Of a DNA stretch of 64,000 bases, positions 1 through 7,743 are shown one piece after another; within the stretch, counting starts at the first letter, position 1, and every line of letters begins with the position of its first letter. The stretch lies in assembly GCA_043553855.1 (NCBI GenBank), contig CP121336.1:3038001-3102000 (forward strand), given 5' to 3'. This stretch comes from JAUIAS01 sp030425395 (GTDB lineage Bacteria; Pseudomonadota; Alphaproteobacteria; Rhodobacterales; Rhodobacteraceae). The notes beneath the pieces were generated by a model, which had not been told where the DNA came from, did not search any database, and saw only the letters and a program-made list of their open reading frames with translations. Made by a program: the position numbers and the translations under genes.

Positions 1-248
1 TTGGCCGCTACGCCGATCTTGACGTGGACGTTCGCGGCACCCGTGTCCTGACAGATCGGGCGGCGGCCCACGGCGCTCATCCGGGAATTGACGAGAATTT
101 GCGCCATTGCCTGCTTGGCGCCGGGGTTTTCTTCGCGTTCCCAGGCGGCGGCCATTGCTTCCACAAAATCGGCGGGGTGATAATATGAGATATATTGCAG
201 GGCATCTGCGATGCTCTCGATCAGGTCGTCTTCGCGGATCACGCTCAT
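1..248 (-). CDS. Fumarate hydratase class I, N-terminal part (runs off window)
   Basis: Only the first 82 or so residues are in the window. The translated start reads MSVIREDDLIESIADALQYISYYHP and later contains RPICQDTG, the hallmark of the iron-sulfur class I fumarase alpha region, whose Cys is a cluster ligand. The enzyme interconverts fumarate and malate in the TCA cycle. The ATG at 246-248 is the only reasonable start and the alignment with alphaproteobacterial homologues begins there. It reads away from pobR and is probably unrelated to it. Family assignment is firm; the remainder of the gene cannot be seen. Confidence 0.85.
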   Translation of the reverse strand, partial: MSVIREDDLIESIADALQYISYYHPADFVEAMAAAWEREENPGAKQAMAQILVNSRMSAVGRRPICQDTGAANVHVKIGVAA

Positions 249-395
249 GCGGCTCTGTCCTTCGCTGTGGCAGTGAATTTCCCTTGGGTTTCCGCGTCCG
301 GGCGTGGTTTTGCAAGGGCAAAAGCCGGAAAATCCCTCGATTGCGCGGATTCGCGCGCCCAATCTGGCCCCTTTGGTGCGGCGCGGGGACGGCAA

Positions 396-1262
396 CTAGC
401 CCGAGAACCGTACCCGGTAGCCGGACGGGGTGATCCCGCGCGCGGCACGAAACCGGCGCGAGAAATAGGACGGATCGCCATAGCCCAGCCGATAACCCAC
501 CGACGACACCGGCAGCCGTGTAAAGGCCAGCAACCGGCATGCTTCGGTCATGACAGCGCCTTCGATATAGGCCCCGTCCCCGCGACCGGTGGCGGCGCGG
601 CAAATGCGGCTCAGGTGCCCCGGACTGACCGACAGAGCGGCGGCGTAGTCGCTGAGCGTCCAGCCATCGCCGATGTGGCGCGCCACCAGCCGTTCCAGAT
701 CGGATAGTCTCAGATCGGGGCGCAGATCGGCGCTGGCGGGTGCCTCTGGCGGCAGGTTTTGCGCGGTCACCTCGGCCACAAGGGCAAGCACGGAATGTGC
801 CAGCGCGACACCGGCCTGCGCCCGAAAGGCCCCGCTGCCCGCCATGGTCTCGGCCAGCATCTCTGACAGGCCCGCCAACCGCGCATCCACCGGCCCCTGC
901 ACGGGTCGCGACAGCGCCGCACGCACCGCATCGGGGGATGGCCCCACGCTTTGCACCACAGCGGCAGGAAAGGAGATCACCTGCCCTTCGGTGTCCGGTT
1001 CGAATGCGAACTCATGCACGGTTTGTGCGGGCAGAAACAGGAATTCCTTGTCCCCAAGACCATGCGCCACCCCATCCACGCGGGCCTGCACCGCCCCGCG
1101 CGTGATCACGAAAAGCTGCGACAATTGCCCATGCCGATGCGCCGGGATGTGCCAGCCATATACTGCCGAACGGGCCGAGATGGCTTCGCAATGGACCACA
1201 TCGGGGAAGGGATCGGTTTCCCCCAACAAGGCGAAAACCGGGATGAGTGCCGATTGTGTCAT
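396..1262 (-). CDS. pobR: AraC-family regulator, probable PobR (activator of pobA)
   Basis: A 288-residue protein with an N-terminal cupin-like ligand domain (HxH near IPAHRHGQLSQLF, residues about 40-50) and a C-terminal AraC/XylS double helix-turn-helix (about 190-285; second helix region YGDPSYFSRRFRAARGITPSGYR). It is divergent from pobA with only 95 bp between the start codons, the usual arrangement for the AraC-type PobR that activates 4-hydroxybenzoate hydroxylase in response to 4-hydroxybenzoate. Start at 1262 is the first ATG of the frame. The DNA-binding family is clear; the specific role is inferred from position. Confidence 0.82.
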   Translation of the reverse strand: MTQSALIPVFALLGETDPFPDVVHCEAISARSAVYGWHIPAHRHGQLSQLFVITRGAVQARVDGVAHGLGDKEFLFLPAQTVHEFAFEPDTEGQVISFPAAVVQSVGPSPDAVRAALSRPVQGPVDARLAGLSEMLAETMAGSGAFRAQAGVALAHSVLALVAEVTAQNLPPEAPASADLRPDLRLSDLERLVARHIGDGWTLSDYAAALSVSPGHLSRICRAATGRGDGAYIEGAVMTEACRLLAFTRLPVSSVGYRLGYGDPSYFSRRFRAARGITPSGYRVRFSG

Positions 1263-1357
1263 GCACGAATATTACCAGTTGCGGCCCGCCCTGTCCATTT
1301 CCAGACGCGTCGCGGTGGTGCTAGCTGGGTTCAACGAAAAAGCGGGGTTTCGGAGTC
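1263..1357. promoter_or_regulatory. Divergent pobR/pobA control region
   Basis: This 95-bp gap must hold both promoters and any PobR operator. I see no clear perfect dyad in it, so no operator is proposed. Confidence 0.5.
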
Positions 1358-2527
1358 ATGAAAACACAAGTGGCCATCATCGGCGGCGGGCCGTCGGGCC
1401 TTTTGCTGTCGCAATTGCTTAATCGTGCGGGCGTGGCCACGGTGATCCTTGAACGCAGCAGCCGGGATCACGTCCTGTCGCGCATCCGCGCGGGCGTGCT
1501 TGAGGCGGGGACGGTCGCGCTCTTGCGCGAGGCGGGTGTCGGCGCGCGCATGGACCGTGAAGGTCTGCCTCACGATGGGTGCTTTGTCAGCGACGATGAC
1601 CTGATGATCCGCATCGACTTCAAGGCGCTGACCGGATCCACCGTCACTGTTTACGGCCAGACCGAAGTGACAACGGATCTGTATGCCGCGCAGGATGCGA
1701 TGGGCACAACCATCCTGCACGAGGTGTCGGATGTGGTGATCCATTACGCCGACAGCAACGCGCCCTTTGTCACCTTTACCCACGATGGCGCGCCCGCGCG
1801 GTTGGATTGTGCCTATGTTGCGGGCTGCGACGGGTTTCACGGGGTCAGCCGCAAGACCATCCCCGCCGAAAAGCGGCAGGAATTTGAAAAGGTGTATCCC
1901 TTTGGCTGGCTTGGGGTTCTGTCCCGCACGCCGCCCGCCAACGATGAACTGATCTATGCGAATTCCGCCAATGGGTTCGCTCTGGCCTCCATGCGCAACG
2001 CCGCTCTCAGCCGGTATTACGTGCAGGTTCCGCTGACCGATCGTGTCGAGGATTGGAGCGATGAACGGTTCTGGGCCAAGCTGCAATCCTGCCTGCCTTC
2101 GGATGTGGCCGGAACGATGGTCACAGGCCCGTCCATCGAAAAATCCATCGCACCGTTGCGGTCATTCGTGAACGAGCCGCTGCGCTGGGGGCGTCTGTTC
2201 CTTGTCGGGGACGCGGCCCATATCGTGCCGCCCACCGGGGCCAAGGGGCTGAACCTTGCCGCGTCGGATGTCTTTTACCTGTATCACGGGCTGGTCGATG
2301 CCCTGACCAAGGGCGACGCCACCGGAATTGACGCCTATTCCGCCCGTGCATTGGCGCGGATCTGGAAGGCGATGCGCTTTAGCTGGCAGATGACGATGAT
2401 GCTGCACCGGTTCGACGGCGAAGACGCCTATGCTGCGCAGATGCGCAAGGCGACGCTGCTGCACCTGTTGCAATCGGAGACAGCGCGCCGCGATCTGGCC
2501 GAGAACTATATCGGCCTGCCCTATTAG
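1358..2527 (+). CDS. pobA: 4-hydroxybenzoate 3-monooxygenase
   Basis: Flavoprotein hydroxylase converting 4-hydroxybenzoate, NADPH and O2 to protocatechuate. The 389 residues match the length of Pseudomonas PobA almost exactly. Visible features: FAD GxGxxG at 9-14, the second FAD/NADPH motif CDG at 157-159, and GDAAHIVPPTGAKGLN at 284-299. Residues equivalent to the substrate-binding Tyr201, Ser212, Arg214 and Tyr385 of the P. fluorescens enzyme appear as Y200, S211, R213 and Y384. It opens the protocatechuate genes downstream and diverges from pobR. Confidence 0.97.
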   Translation: MKTQVAIIGGGPSGLLLSQLLNRAGVATVILERSSRDHVLSRIRAGVLEAGTVALLREAGVGARMDREGLPHDGCFVSDDDLMIRIDFKALTGSTVTVYGQTEVTTDLYAAQDAMGTTILHEVSDVVIHYADSNAPFVTFTHDGAPARLDCAYVAGCDGFHGVSRKTIPAEKRQEFEKVYPFGWLGVLSRTPPANDELIYANSANGFALASMRNAALSRYYVQVPLTDRVEDWSDERFWAKLQSCLPSDVAGTMVTGPSIEKSIAPLRSFVNEPLRWGRLFLVGDAAHIVPPTGAKGLNLAASDVFYLYHGLVDALTKGDATGIDAYSARALARIWKAMRFSWQMTMMLHRFDGEDAYAAQMRKATLLHLLQSETARRDLAENYIGLPY

Positions 2528-2546
2528 GCCCCCGCCGTGATGATCC

Positions 2547-2567
2547 GCCGCCACCGGTGATGGCGGC
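2547..2567. other. GC-rich hairpin between pobA and pcaC
   Basis: A 7-bp perfect inverted repeat, GCCGCCA / TGGCGGC, with a 7-nt loop lies 20 bp after the pobA stop. It lacks a T-run, so it may stabilise the pobA mRNA end or partly attenuate rather than terminate. The rest of the 148-bp gap up to pcaC shows only the pcaC ribosome-binding site. Confidence 0.35.
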
Positions 2568-2675
2568 TGGGCCGGGGGAGGCTGTCGCGCACATATCGTT
2601 TTCGAGGCGGGAGAAATCATGCCACAATCAGACGGAATACCAAAAGACGGAACACCAAGAAACGGAGGCACCATC

Positions 2676-3056
2676 ATGTCAGACCGGCACACCGCGGGCA
2701 TGACCACCCGCCGCGCGGTTCTGGGCGATGCCCATGTGGACCGGGCAGAGGCCGCGCGAACCGACCTTGATACGCCCTTCCAGACCCTCATCACCGAAGG
2801 CGCGTGGGGCACGGTCTGGGCCAGCGATGCGATTTCGCGTCGGGAACGGTCCATGCTGACACTGGCGCTGCTGGCCGCAACAGGGAATTTCGAAGAAATC
2901 CCCATGCATATCCGCGCCACCGCCCGCACCGGAGCCAGCAAGACCGACGTGATGGAAGCCTTTCAGCACGTCGCGATCTATGCCGGTGTGCCGCGGGCCA
3001 ACCACGCCATCAAGCTTGCCAAGCAGACCTATGCGGAAATGGAGACAGACCAATGA
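2676..3056 (+). CDS. pcaC: 4-carboxymuconolactone decarboxylase
   Basis: A 126-residue carboxymuconolactone decarboxylase (AhpD-like fold) that converts 4-carboxymuconolactone to 3-oxoadipate enol-lactone in the protocatechuate branch of the beta-ketoadipate pathway. The conserved C-terminal part (RATARTGASKTDVMEAFQHVAIYAGVPRAN) is present. An in-frame ATG at 2619 exists, but the ATG at 2676 has an AGGAGG-like site (ACGGAGGC) at the right distance and matches the family's N-terminus, so I use it. The stop overlaps the pcaH start (ATGA), showing translational coupling. Confidence 0.93.
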   Translation: MSDRHTAGMTTRRAVLGDAHVDRAEAARTDLDTPFQTLITEGAWGTVWASDAISRRERSMLTLALLAATGNFEEIPMHIRATARTGASKTDVMEAFQHVAIYAGVPRANHAIKLAKQTYAEMETDQ

Positions 3057-3781
3057 CCGACGCCGGACCCCTGATGCCGCGCCGCCGCGAAGTGCATCCC
3101 GTGCCTTACTGGCCCGACTACAAGACCTCGGTGCCCCGGTCGCCAAACCTGCCGCTGCTGTCGATGGAATCGACCATGAGCGAGGAGACCGGCCCAAGGT
3201 TCGGTCACTCCGTGATCGGACCGCTGGATAACAACCTGATCCTGAACTACACCCAAGGCAAGGCCCCCGCCGTGGGCGAACGCATCCGCATGCATGGCCG
3301 GGTTCTGGACGAAACCGGGCGCGCCGTTCCCAAGACGCTGGTCGAGATCTGGCAGGCCAATGCAGGCGGTCGTTACCGGCACGTCAAGGACACCTATTTC
3401 GCGCCGCTCGATCCGAATTTCGGCGGTTGTGGGCGCACAGTCACCGACGAAAACGGATATTACGAATTCATGACGATCCGGCCCGGTGCTTACCCGTGGC
3501 CCAACCGCGCCAATGACTGGCGGCCCATGCATATACACATCTCGGTCTTTGGTCATGCCTTTGGTCAGCGCCTGATTACCCAGATGTATTTTGAAGGCGA
3601 CCCGCTGATTGATCGCTGTCCCATTGCCGCAACCATCCGCGACCGCAGCCAGCTTGACCGGCTGGTCGCTCCGCTTGACATGCAGAATTCGCGGCCTCTC
3701 GATTATCTTGCCTACAAGTTTGATATCGTCCTGCGCGGCCACCGGCAGACGATGTTCGAAAATCGCATGGAAGGAATGTGA
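3053..3781 (+). CDS. pcaH: Protocatechuate 3,4-dioxygenase beta subunit
   Basis: Catalytic, Fe(III)-binding subunit of intradiol protocatechuate 3,4-dioxygenase, which opens protocatechuate to 3-carboxy-cis,cis-muconate. The 242 residues carry all four iron ligands: Y108, Y147, H160 and H162, the same numbers as in Pseudomonas putida PcaH. Start ATG at 3053 overlaps the pcaC stop; upstream in-frame ATGs lie within pcaC and are rejected. It forms the heteromeric enzyme with PcaG encoded 3 bp downstream. Confidence 0.97.
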   Translation: MTDAGPLMPRRREVHPVPYWPDYKTSVPRSPNLPLLSMESTMSEETGPRFGHSVIGPLDNNLILNYTQGKAPAVGERIRMHGRVLDETGRAVPKTLVEIWQANAGGRYRHVKDTYFAPLDPNFGGCGRTVTDENGYYEFMTIRPGAYPWPNRANDWRPMHIHISVFGHAFGQRLITQMYFEGDPLIDRCPIAATIRDRSQLDRLVAPLDMQNSRPLDYLAYKFDIVLRGHRQTMFENRMEGM

Positions 3782-3784
3782 GAC

Positions 3785-4384
3785 ATGACACAACCCCTTG
3801 ATATGCTGACCGAAACCCCGAGCCAAACCGCAGGACCGTATGTCCATATCGGATGCATTCCCAGCTTTGCGGGCGTGCAGGGCATTTATCCCGAAGACCT
3901 CGGCCTCAGCCCGTTTCGTGACGGTGCCAAGGGCACGGTCATCACCATAACCGGATCGGTGTTCGATGGCACCGGATGGGCGATGCGCGACGCGATGATG
4001 GAAAGCTGGCAGGCCGATGCGGCCGGGCGCTTTCCCGGACAGGCGGATGCCGATCCGGCGGTCAGCGGGTTCTGCCGCTTTGCCGCCGACAAGGACAGCG
4101 GTGAATTCGCCCTGCGCACGATCAAGCCCGGTCCCGTCACCAATCGCGATGGCAGTGTGATGGCGCCGCATATCTCTTTGTGGATCGTGGCGCGGGGCAT
4201 CAATATCGGGCTGAACACGCGTATCTATTTTGGCGACGAGGACAACAGCCACGATCCGCTGCTGGCGCGCATCGAACAGCGCCCCCGCGTCGATACCCTG
4301 ATCGCGCGCCCGACCGATGCGGGCAGCTATCGGTTCGATGTGCATATTCAGGGCCCCAATGAGACCGTCTTTCTCGATCTCTGA
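3785..4384 (+). CDS. pcaG: Protocatechuate 3,4-dioxygenase alpha subunit
   Basis: A 199-residue intradiol dioxygenase-fold protein (TPSQTAGPYVHIG at the N-terminus, SLWIVARGINIGLNTRIYF in the core) that lacks the iron ligands of the beta subunit, as expected for PcaG, which shapes the active site and the oligomer. It starts 3 bp after pcaH. The pcaB (cycloisomerase), pcaD (enol-lactonase) and pcaQ (regulator) genes often found beside these in roseobacters are not in the window. Confidence 0.95.
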   Translation: MTQPLDMLTETPSQTAGPYVHIGCIPSFAGVQGIYPEDLGLSPFRDGAKGTVITITGSVFDGTGWAMRDAMMESWQADAAGRFPGQADADPAVSGFCRFAADKDSGEFALRTIKPGPVTNRDGSVMAPHISLWIVARGINIGLNTRIYFGDEDNSHDPLLARIEQRPRVDTLIARPTDAGSYRFDVHIQGPNETVFLDL

Positions 4385-4401
4385 GCGCGCTTTTGAGGGT
4401 G

Positions 4402-4453
4402 TTTGGCCAGAAGAGGGGGGCGCGTCCCGTGCTTCTTCTGGCCAAAAATACTC
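4402..4453. repeat. Long hairpin with a dispersed-repeat end (copy 1)
   Basis: Perfect 13-bp inverted repeat TTTGGCCAGAAGA (4402-4414) / TCTTCTGGCCAAA (4434-4446) around a 19-nt GC-rich loop, 17 bp after pcaG. The right end, CTTCTTCTGGCCAAAAA through TACTC (4432-4453), recurs at 56433-56454 with 20 of 22 identities. A T-run is missing on both strands, so it is not a standard terminator, but it could end the pca transcript. The remaining gap to 4597 holds only the next gene's ribosome-binding site. Confidence 0.7.
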
Positions 4454-4597
4454 AGAATCCGACGATTGCCATGGTCGGGCGATCAGTTGTGGTGCATAAA
4501 GTTATGGAATATATCTAAATTCGGGTGCCCTTTCCCGGAACGGGGTCACCGGGGGCTGTGGCCCGAAGTCTATTTCATCGTGTCAGGAGGACCGGTC

Positions 4598-5485
4598 ATG
4601 GTCGATTTTTCCAAGGTTCGCGCCATTGATTTCCATACCCATGCCGAAGAGCCGTGCAACCAGTGCCGCGATGATGGGTATAACGAATTTCAGGCTGGCA
4701 TGGCGGCCTATTTCAAGAACCCGGCGGGGGCCGAAGGCATGTTGCCCACGGTTCAGGATACCGCCGCCTATTATCGCGAGCGCAATATCGCGGCGGTGAT
4801 ATTCCCCGTGGACGCCGAGCGCGAAACCGGGTTTCGGCGCTATTCCAACGAGGAAGTCGCCGAGATCTGTGCCGAGAATGACGATATCCTGATCCCGTTT
4901 GCGTCGATTGATCCGCACAAGGGGCGTGCCGGTGCCCGCGAGGCCCGCCGTCTGGTGCGTGACTATGGCGTGCGCGGGTTCAAGTTTCATCCCACCATGC
5001 AGGGCTTTTTCCCCAATGACCGCGAAGCGGCCTATGCCATTTACGAAGCCATTGCCGAAGAGGGTGCGATCGCGCTGTTTCATACCGGCCAGACCGGTGT
5101 CGGTTCGGGGATGCGCGGGGGGATGGGGATGCGGTTGAAGTATTCCAACCCGATGCATCTGGATGATGTGGCGGTGGATTTTCCGGATATGCCCATTGTT
5201 CTGGCACATCCTTCCTTTCCCTGGACAGAAGAAGGGTTGGCCGTGGCCCAACACAAGCCCAATGTCTATTTCGACATGTCCGGGTGGAGCCCCAAGTATT
5301 TCCCCGAGATCTTTGTCAAATACGCAAATTCCATCCTGCGAAAGAAGATGTTGTTCGGGTCGGACTGGCCCGCGATTACGCCGGACCGGTGGTTGGCCGA
5401 TTTTGAAAAGGCCCCTTTCAAGGATGAGGTGCGCCCGTTGATCCTCAAGGAAAACGCGATGCGTTTGCTGGGGGTAGAAGGCTAG
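4598..5485 (+). CDS. Amidohydrolase-family (ACMSD-like TIM barrel) protein
   Basis: A 295-residue metal-dependent amidohydrolase-2 family protein. Probable metal or catalytic residues: HTH near residue 13 (IDFHTHAEEP), His in GFKFHPTMQG, His in VLAHPSFPW and Asp in LFGSDWP, the pattern of the ACMSD/decarboxylase-hydratase group. Start ATG at 4598 is preceded by CAGGAGG at 4584-4590; the longer frame from 4403 is non-coding. It follows the pca genes after a hairpin-bearing 213-bp gap, so it may act on an aromatic acid (decarboxylation or ring-fission product hydration) or be independent. Specific reaction unknown. Confidence 0.75.
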   Translation: MVDFSKVRAIDFHTHAEEPCNQCRDDGYNEFQAGMAAYFKNPAGAEGMLPTVQDTAAYYRERNIAAVIFPVDAERETGFRRYSNEEVAEICAENDDILIPFASIDPHKGRAGAREARRLVRDYGVRGFKFHPTMQGFFPNDREAAYAIYEAIAEEGAIALFHTGQTGVGSGMRGGMGMRLKYSNPMHLDDVAVDFPDMPIVLAHPSFPWTEEGLAVAQHKPNVYFDMSGWSPKYFPEIFVKYANSILRKKMLFGSDWPAITPDRWLADFEKAPFKDEVRPLILKENAMRLLGVEG

Positions 5486-5537
5486 CCGGGATCAGGCGGG
5501 TCGCGGGCTTTGACCCCTCTGGCGTTTCGCGCGGCGC

Positions 5538-6338
5538 TCAGGGTTTGCGGGTGAGGGGGGCTGCGATGTTGGTCAGCACAAAGATCAGCGCCGCGACGCA
5601 AACGATGGATGGCCCGGCGGGTGTATCCAGCACATAGGCCGCACGCAGCCCCACAACGGCGCACCCTGCGCCGATCAGGGCGGCGATGGCGGCCATGGCC
5701 TCGGGTGTGCGGGCCAGCGGCCGCGCGGCGGCGGGCGGAATGATCAGCAGCGCCGCGATCAGCAGCACCCCCACCACCTTGATCGCCACGGCCACGGTGA
5801 TCGCCAGCGCCAGCGTCAGGATCATCTGTTCGCGTCTTGGGTTCATGCCGCTGGCAAAGGCCAGTTCTTCGTTCAGGGTCGAGGTCAGCAGCGCCGACCA
5901 GCGCCATCCGATCAGCCCGATAACCAGCGCGGCCCCACCCCAGATGACGGCGAGGTCGCCCTTGGACACCGCGAGGATATCGCCAAAGAGATAGGCCATC
6001 AGGTCGATGCGGATGCCCGACAGAAAGGACACCGCCACCAATCCAAAGGCCAGCGCGGAATGCGCCAGCACCCCCAGCATCGTGTCCATCGCGTGGCCGC
6101 GCCTGCTCAGCACGGTGACGGTCAGGGCCATCGCCAGCGCGACCGCCATGGCCCCCACAAAGATGGACATGTTCAGCGCCAGCGACAGCGCCACGCCCAG
6201 AATCGCGGCATGGGCTGTTGCGTCTCCGAAATAGGCCATGCGCCGCCAGACGACAAAGCTGCCAAGCGGGGCGGCGGCGAGTGCAACGCCAATACCCGCC
6301 AGCGTGGCCCGCATCATGAAATCGTCAAGGATCATCAT
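5538..6338 (-). CDS. znuB: Zinc ABC transporter permease
   Basis: A 266-residue, very hydrophobic ABC-3 family permease that forms the membrane channel of the ZnuABC zinc importer. It carries the conserved early segment VVWRRMAYFGDATAHAAILG and several membrane helices. The in-frame ATG further upstream lies in znuC; I chose 6338 because its ATG overlaps the znuC stop (ATGA), and a second Met codon follows immediately. Last gene of the zur-znuC-znuB operon, converging on the amidohydrolase gene. Confidence 0.93.
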   Translation of the reverse strand: MMILDDFMMRATLAGIGVALAAAPLGSFVVWRRMAYFGDATAHAAILGVALSLALNMSIFVGAMAVALAMALTVTVLSRRGHAMDTMLGVLAHSALAFGLVAVSFLSGIRIDLMAYLFGDILAVSKGDLAVIWGGAALVIGLIGWRWSALLTSTLNEELAFASGMNPRREQMILTLALAITVAVAIKVVGVLLIAALLIIPPAAARPLARTPEAMAAIAALIGAGCAVVGLRAAYVLDTPAGPSIVCVAALIFVLTNIAAPLTRKP

Positions 6339-7156
6339 TGAACGGCATCCGTTTCGGGCTGTGCAGATGGCGCGTGGGCGCATCCGGTGTCGTGGGTGTG
6401 GCCGTCGCCGTGGGAATGCCCATGGTCGTGCCCATGATCGTGCCCATGGTCATGCCCATGATCATGGTCATGGCGATAGAGCGCCAGCGCGCCCCCGGTG
6501 CCCGACCCGAACAGCGCGCGGTATTCCGGCGCGGAAGAAACCACTTCGGGTGTGCCTTCGCAGCAGACATGACCATTGAGGCAGATCACCCTGTCAGAGG
6601 CGCTCATCACAACGTGCAATTCGTGGCTGATCATCAGAACCGCGCAGCCGGTATCGCGCCGGACTTTTTCGATGCGGCGGTAGAACGCCGCCGATCCGGG
6701 CTGATCCAGACCCTGTGTTGCCTCATCCAGCAGCAGAAGCTGCGGTTTGGCCAGCAGCGCGCGCGCCAGCAGAACGCGCTGGAACTGGCCCCCCGACAGG
6801 GCGGACATCTGTCGGTCCATCAGTTGTGGAACACCTGCATCGTTCAGCGCATCCTGACAGGCCGCTTGGCTGGCCCGGTTGGGCAGGCGCAGAAACCGTG
6901 CAACGGTGATCGGCAGGGTCGGGTCGATATGCAGCGATTGCGGCACATAGCCCAGCCGCAGGCCTTCGGCGTGGCGCACCTGCCCTTCGGCCGGGCGCGT
7001 GGCCCCGATGATGGCGCGCAGAAGGCTGGTCTTGCCCGATCCGTTGGGACCGACAATCGTGACGATTTCCCCCGGCGTGATGGACAGGGAGACCCCCGAG
7101 AGCACGGTGTTCTCGCCATAGCGGATGCTCAGGTTTTCAACGGTCAGCAGGCTCAT
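6335..7156 (-). CDS. znuC: Zinc ABC transporter ATPase with histidine-rich tail
   Basis: A 273-residue ABC ATPase that powers zinc uptake. Walker A is GPNGSGKT at 36-43, the signature is LSGGQFQR and Walker B LLLLDEATQG. The last 45 residues or so form a His/Asp/Gly/Cys-rich tail of repeated HDHGHDHG units ending THDTGCAHA, which is unusual on the ATPase subunit and could buffer or sense cytoplasmic zinc. The start overlaps the zur stop and the end overlaps znuB. Zur is the expected repressor. Confidence 0.95.
   Translation of the reverse strand: MSLLTVENLSIRYGENTVLSGVSLSITPGEIVTIVGPNGSGKTSLLRAIIGATRPAEGQVRHAEGLRLGYVPQSLHIDPTLPITVARFLRLPNRASQAACQDALNDAGVPQLMDRQMSALSGGQFQRVLLARALLAKPQLLLLDEATQGLDQPGSAAFYRRIEKVRRDTGCAVLMISHELHVVMSASDRVICLNGHVCCEGTPEVVSSAPEYRALFGSGTGGALALYRHDHDHGHDHGHDHGHDHGHSHGDGHTHDTGCAHAPSAQPETDAVQ
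6419..6472. repeat. Tandem 12-bp repeat encoding the His-rich ZnuC tail
   Basis: About four and a half degenerate copies of a unit like CATGGTCGTGCC on the plus strand, encoding HDHG repeats in ZnuC on the minus strand. The array could change length by slippage, altering the number of histidines without shifting the frame. Confidence 0.75.
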
Positions 7157-7686
7157 TCAGGGGTTTGCTCCGCCGCGTGACTGGCGCAGGCGGGGCACAG
7201 GCCCTCGGCCTCGACCACGGCGCGTTCGATCACGAACCCTGCAGCGCGCGCCGCGTCCCCCAGCGCGCCCCGGTTTGGGGCGGCTTCGGCTTCGGCCACG
7301 GTATTGCAGTTGCGGCAGATCATGAAGGCGGGCGAATGCCCCGCGCCGGGATGGGTGCAGGCGACAAAGGCGTTCAGCTTTTCAATTTTGTGCGCAAAGC
7401 CGTGCCCGACAAGGAATTCCAACGCCCGGTAGGCCACTGGCGGCTGCGATCCAAAGCCTTCGGTGCGCAGACGATCGAGGATATCATAGGCCCCGAGCGC
7501 GCGGTGATCCTGCAACAGGATTTCCAGAACCTTGCGGCGCACCGGTGTCAGGCGGATGCCGTCACGGGCGCAGTGATCTTCGACGGTCCGCAACGTGTCC
7601 GATACGCAGGACGCGTGATCGTGTTTTTCAAAACCCAGGGGTTCGATCTGGCGGTCGATCGGAGAGGGAGGGTTTGCGCTTGTCAT
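7153..7686 (-). CDS. zur: Fur-family zinc-uptake regulator
   Basis: A 177-residue Fur-family repressor. A winged-helix N-terminal domain (RLTPVRRKVLEILLQDHRALGAYDILDRL) is followed by a dimerisation/metal domain with the CxxC pair ICRNCN and a second CPAC near the C-terminus, the usual structural zinc site. Position directly upstream of znuC and divergent from znuA makes Zur, not Fur, the likely identity: with zinc bound it would shut off both transcripts. Start ATG at 7686. Confidence 0.92.
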   Translation of the reverse strand: MTSANPPSPIDRQIEPLGFEKHDHASCVSDTLRTVEDHCARDGIRLTPVRRKVLEILLQDHRALGAYDILDRLRTEGFGSQPPVAYRALEFLVGHGFAHKIEKLNAFVACTHPGAGHSPAFMICRNCNTVAEAEAAPNRGALGDAARAAGFVIERAVVEAEGLCPACASHAAEQTPE

Positions 7687-7743
7687 GTTATTTCATTTCA
7701 TATACTGACCCATGAGACGTTATAAAATCACATGGAGAGTCGG
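7687..7743. promoter_or_regulatory. Divergent zur/znuA control region, candidate Zur sites
   Basis: This short AT-rich gap contains TATACT at 7701-7706, a plausible -10 for znuA, and the half-site-like GTTATAAAAT at 7719-7728 with a second GTTAT at 7687-7691. Alphaproteobacterial Zur boxes are AT-rich GTTATA-type dyads; no complete dyad is seen, so the exact operator is uncertain. Confidence 0.45.

Noticed and set aside
4403..4597. N-terminal extension of the amidohydrolase
   Set aside because: The extra 65 residues would cross the hairpin repeat, and a strong ribosome-binding site lies right before the ATG at 4598.
5486..5537. Terminator between the amidohydrolase and znuB
   Set aside because: Only weak GC-rich dyads and no T-run could be found in this 52-bp convergent gap.
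6419..6472. Possible CRISPR-like or direct repeat array
   Set aside because: The 12-bp repeats are contiguous, degenerate and in frame, encoding the His tail of ZnuC; there are no spacers.
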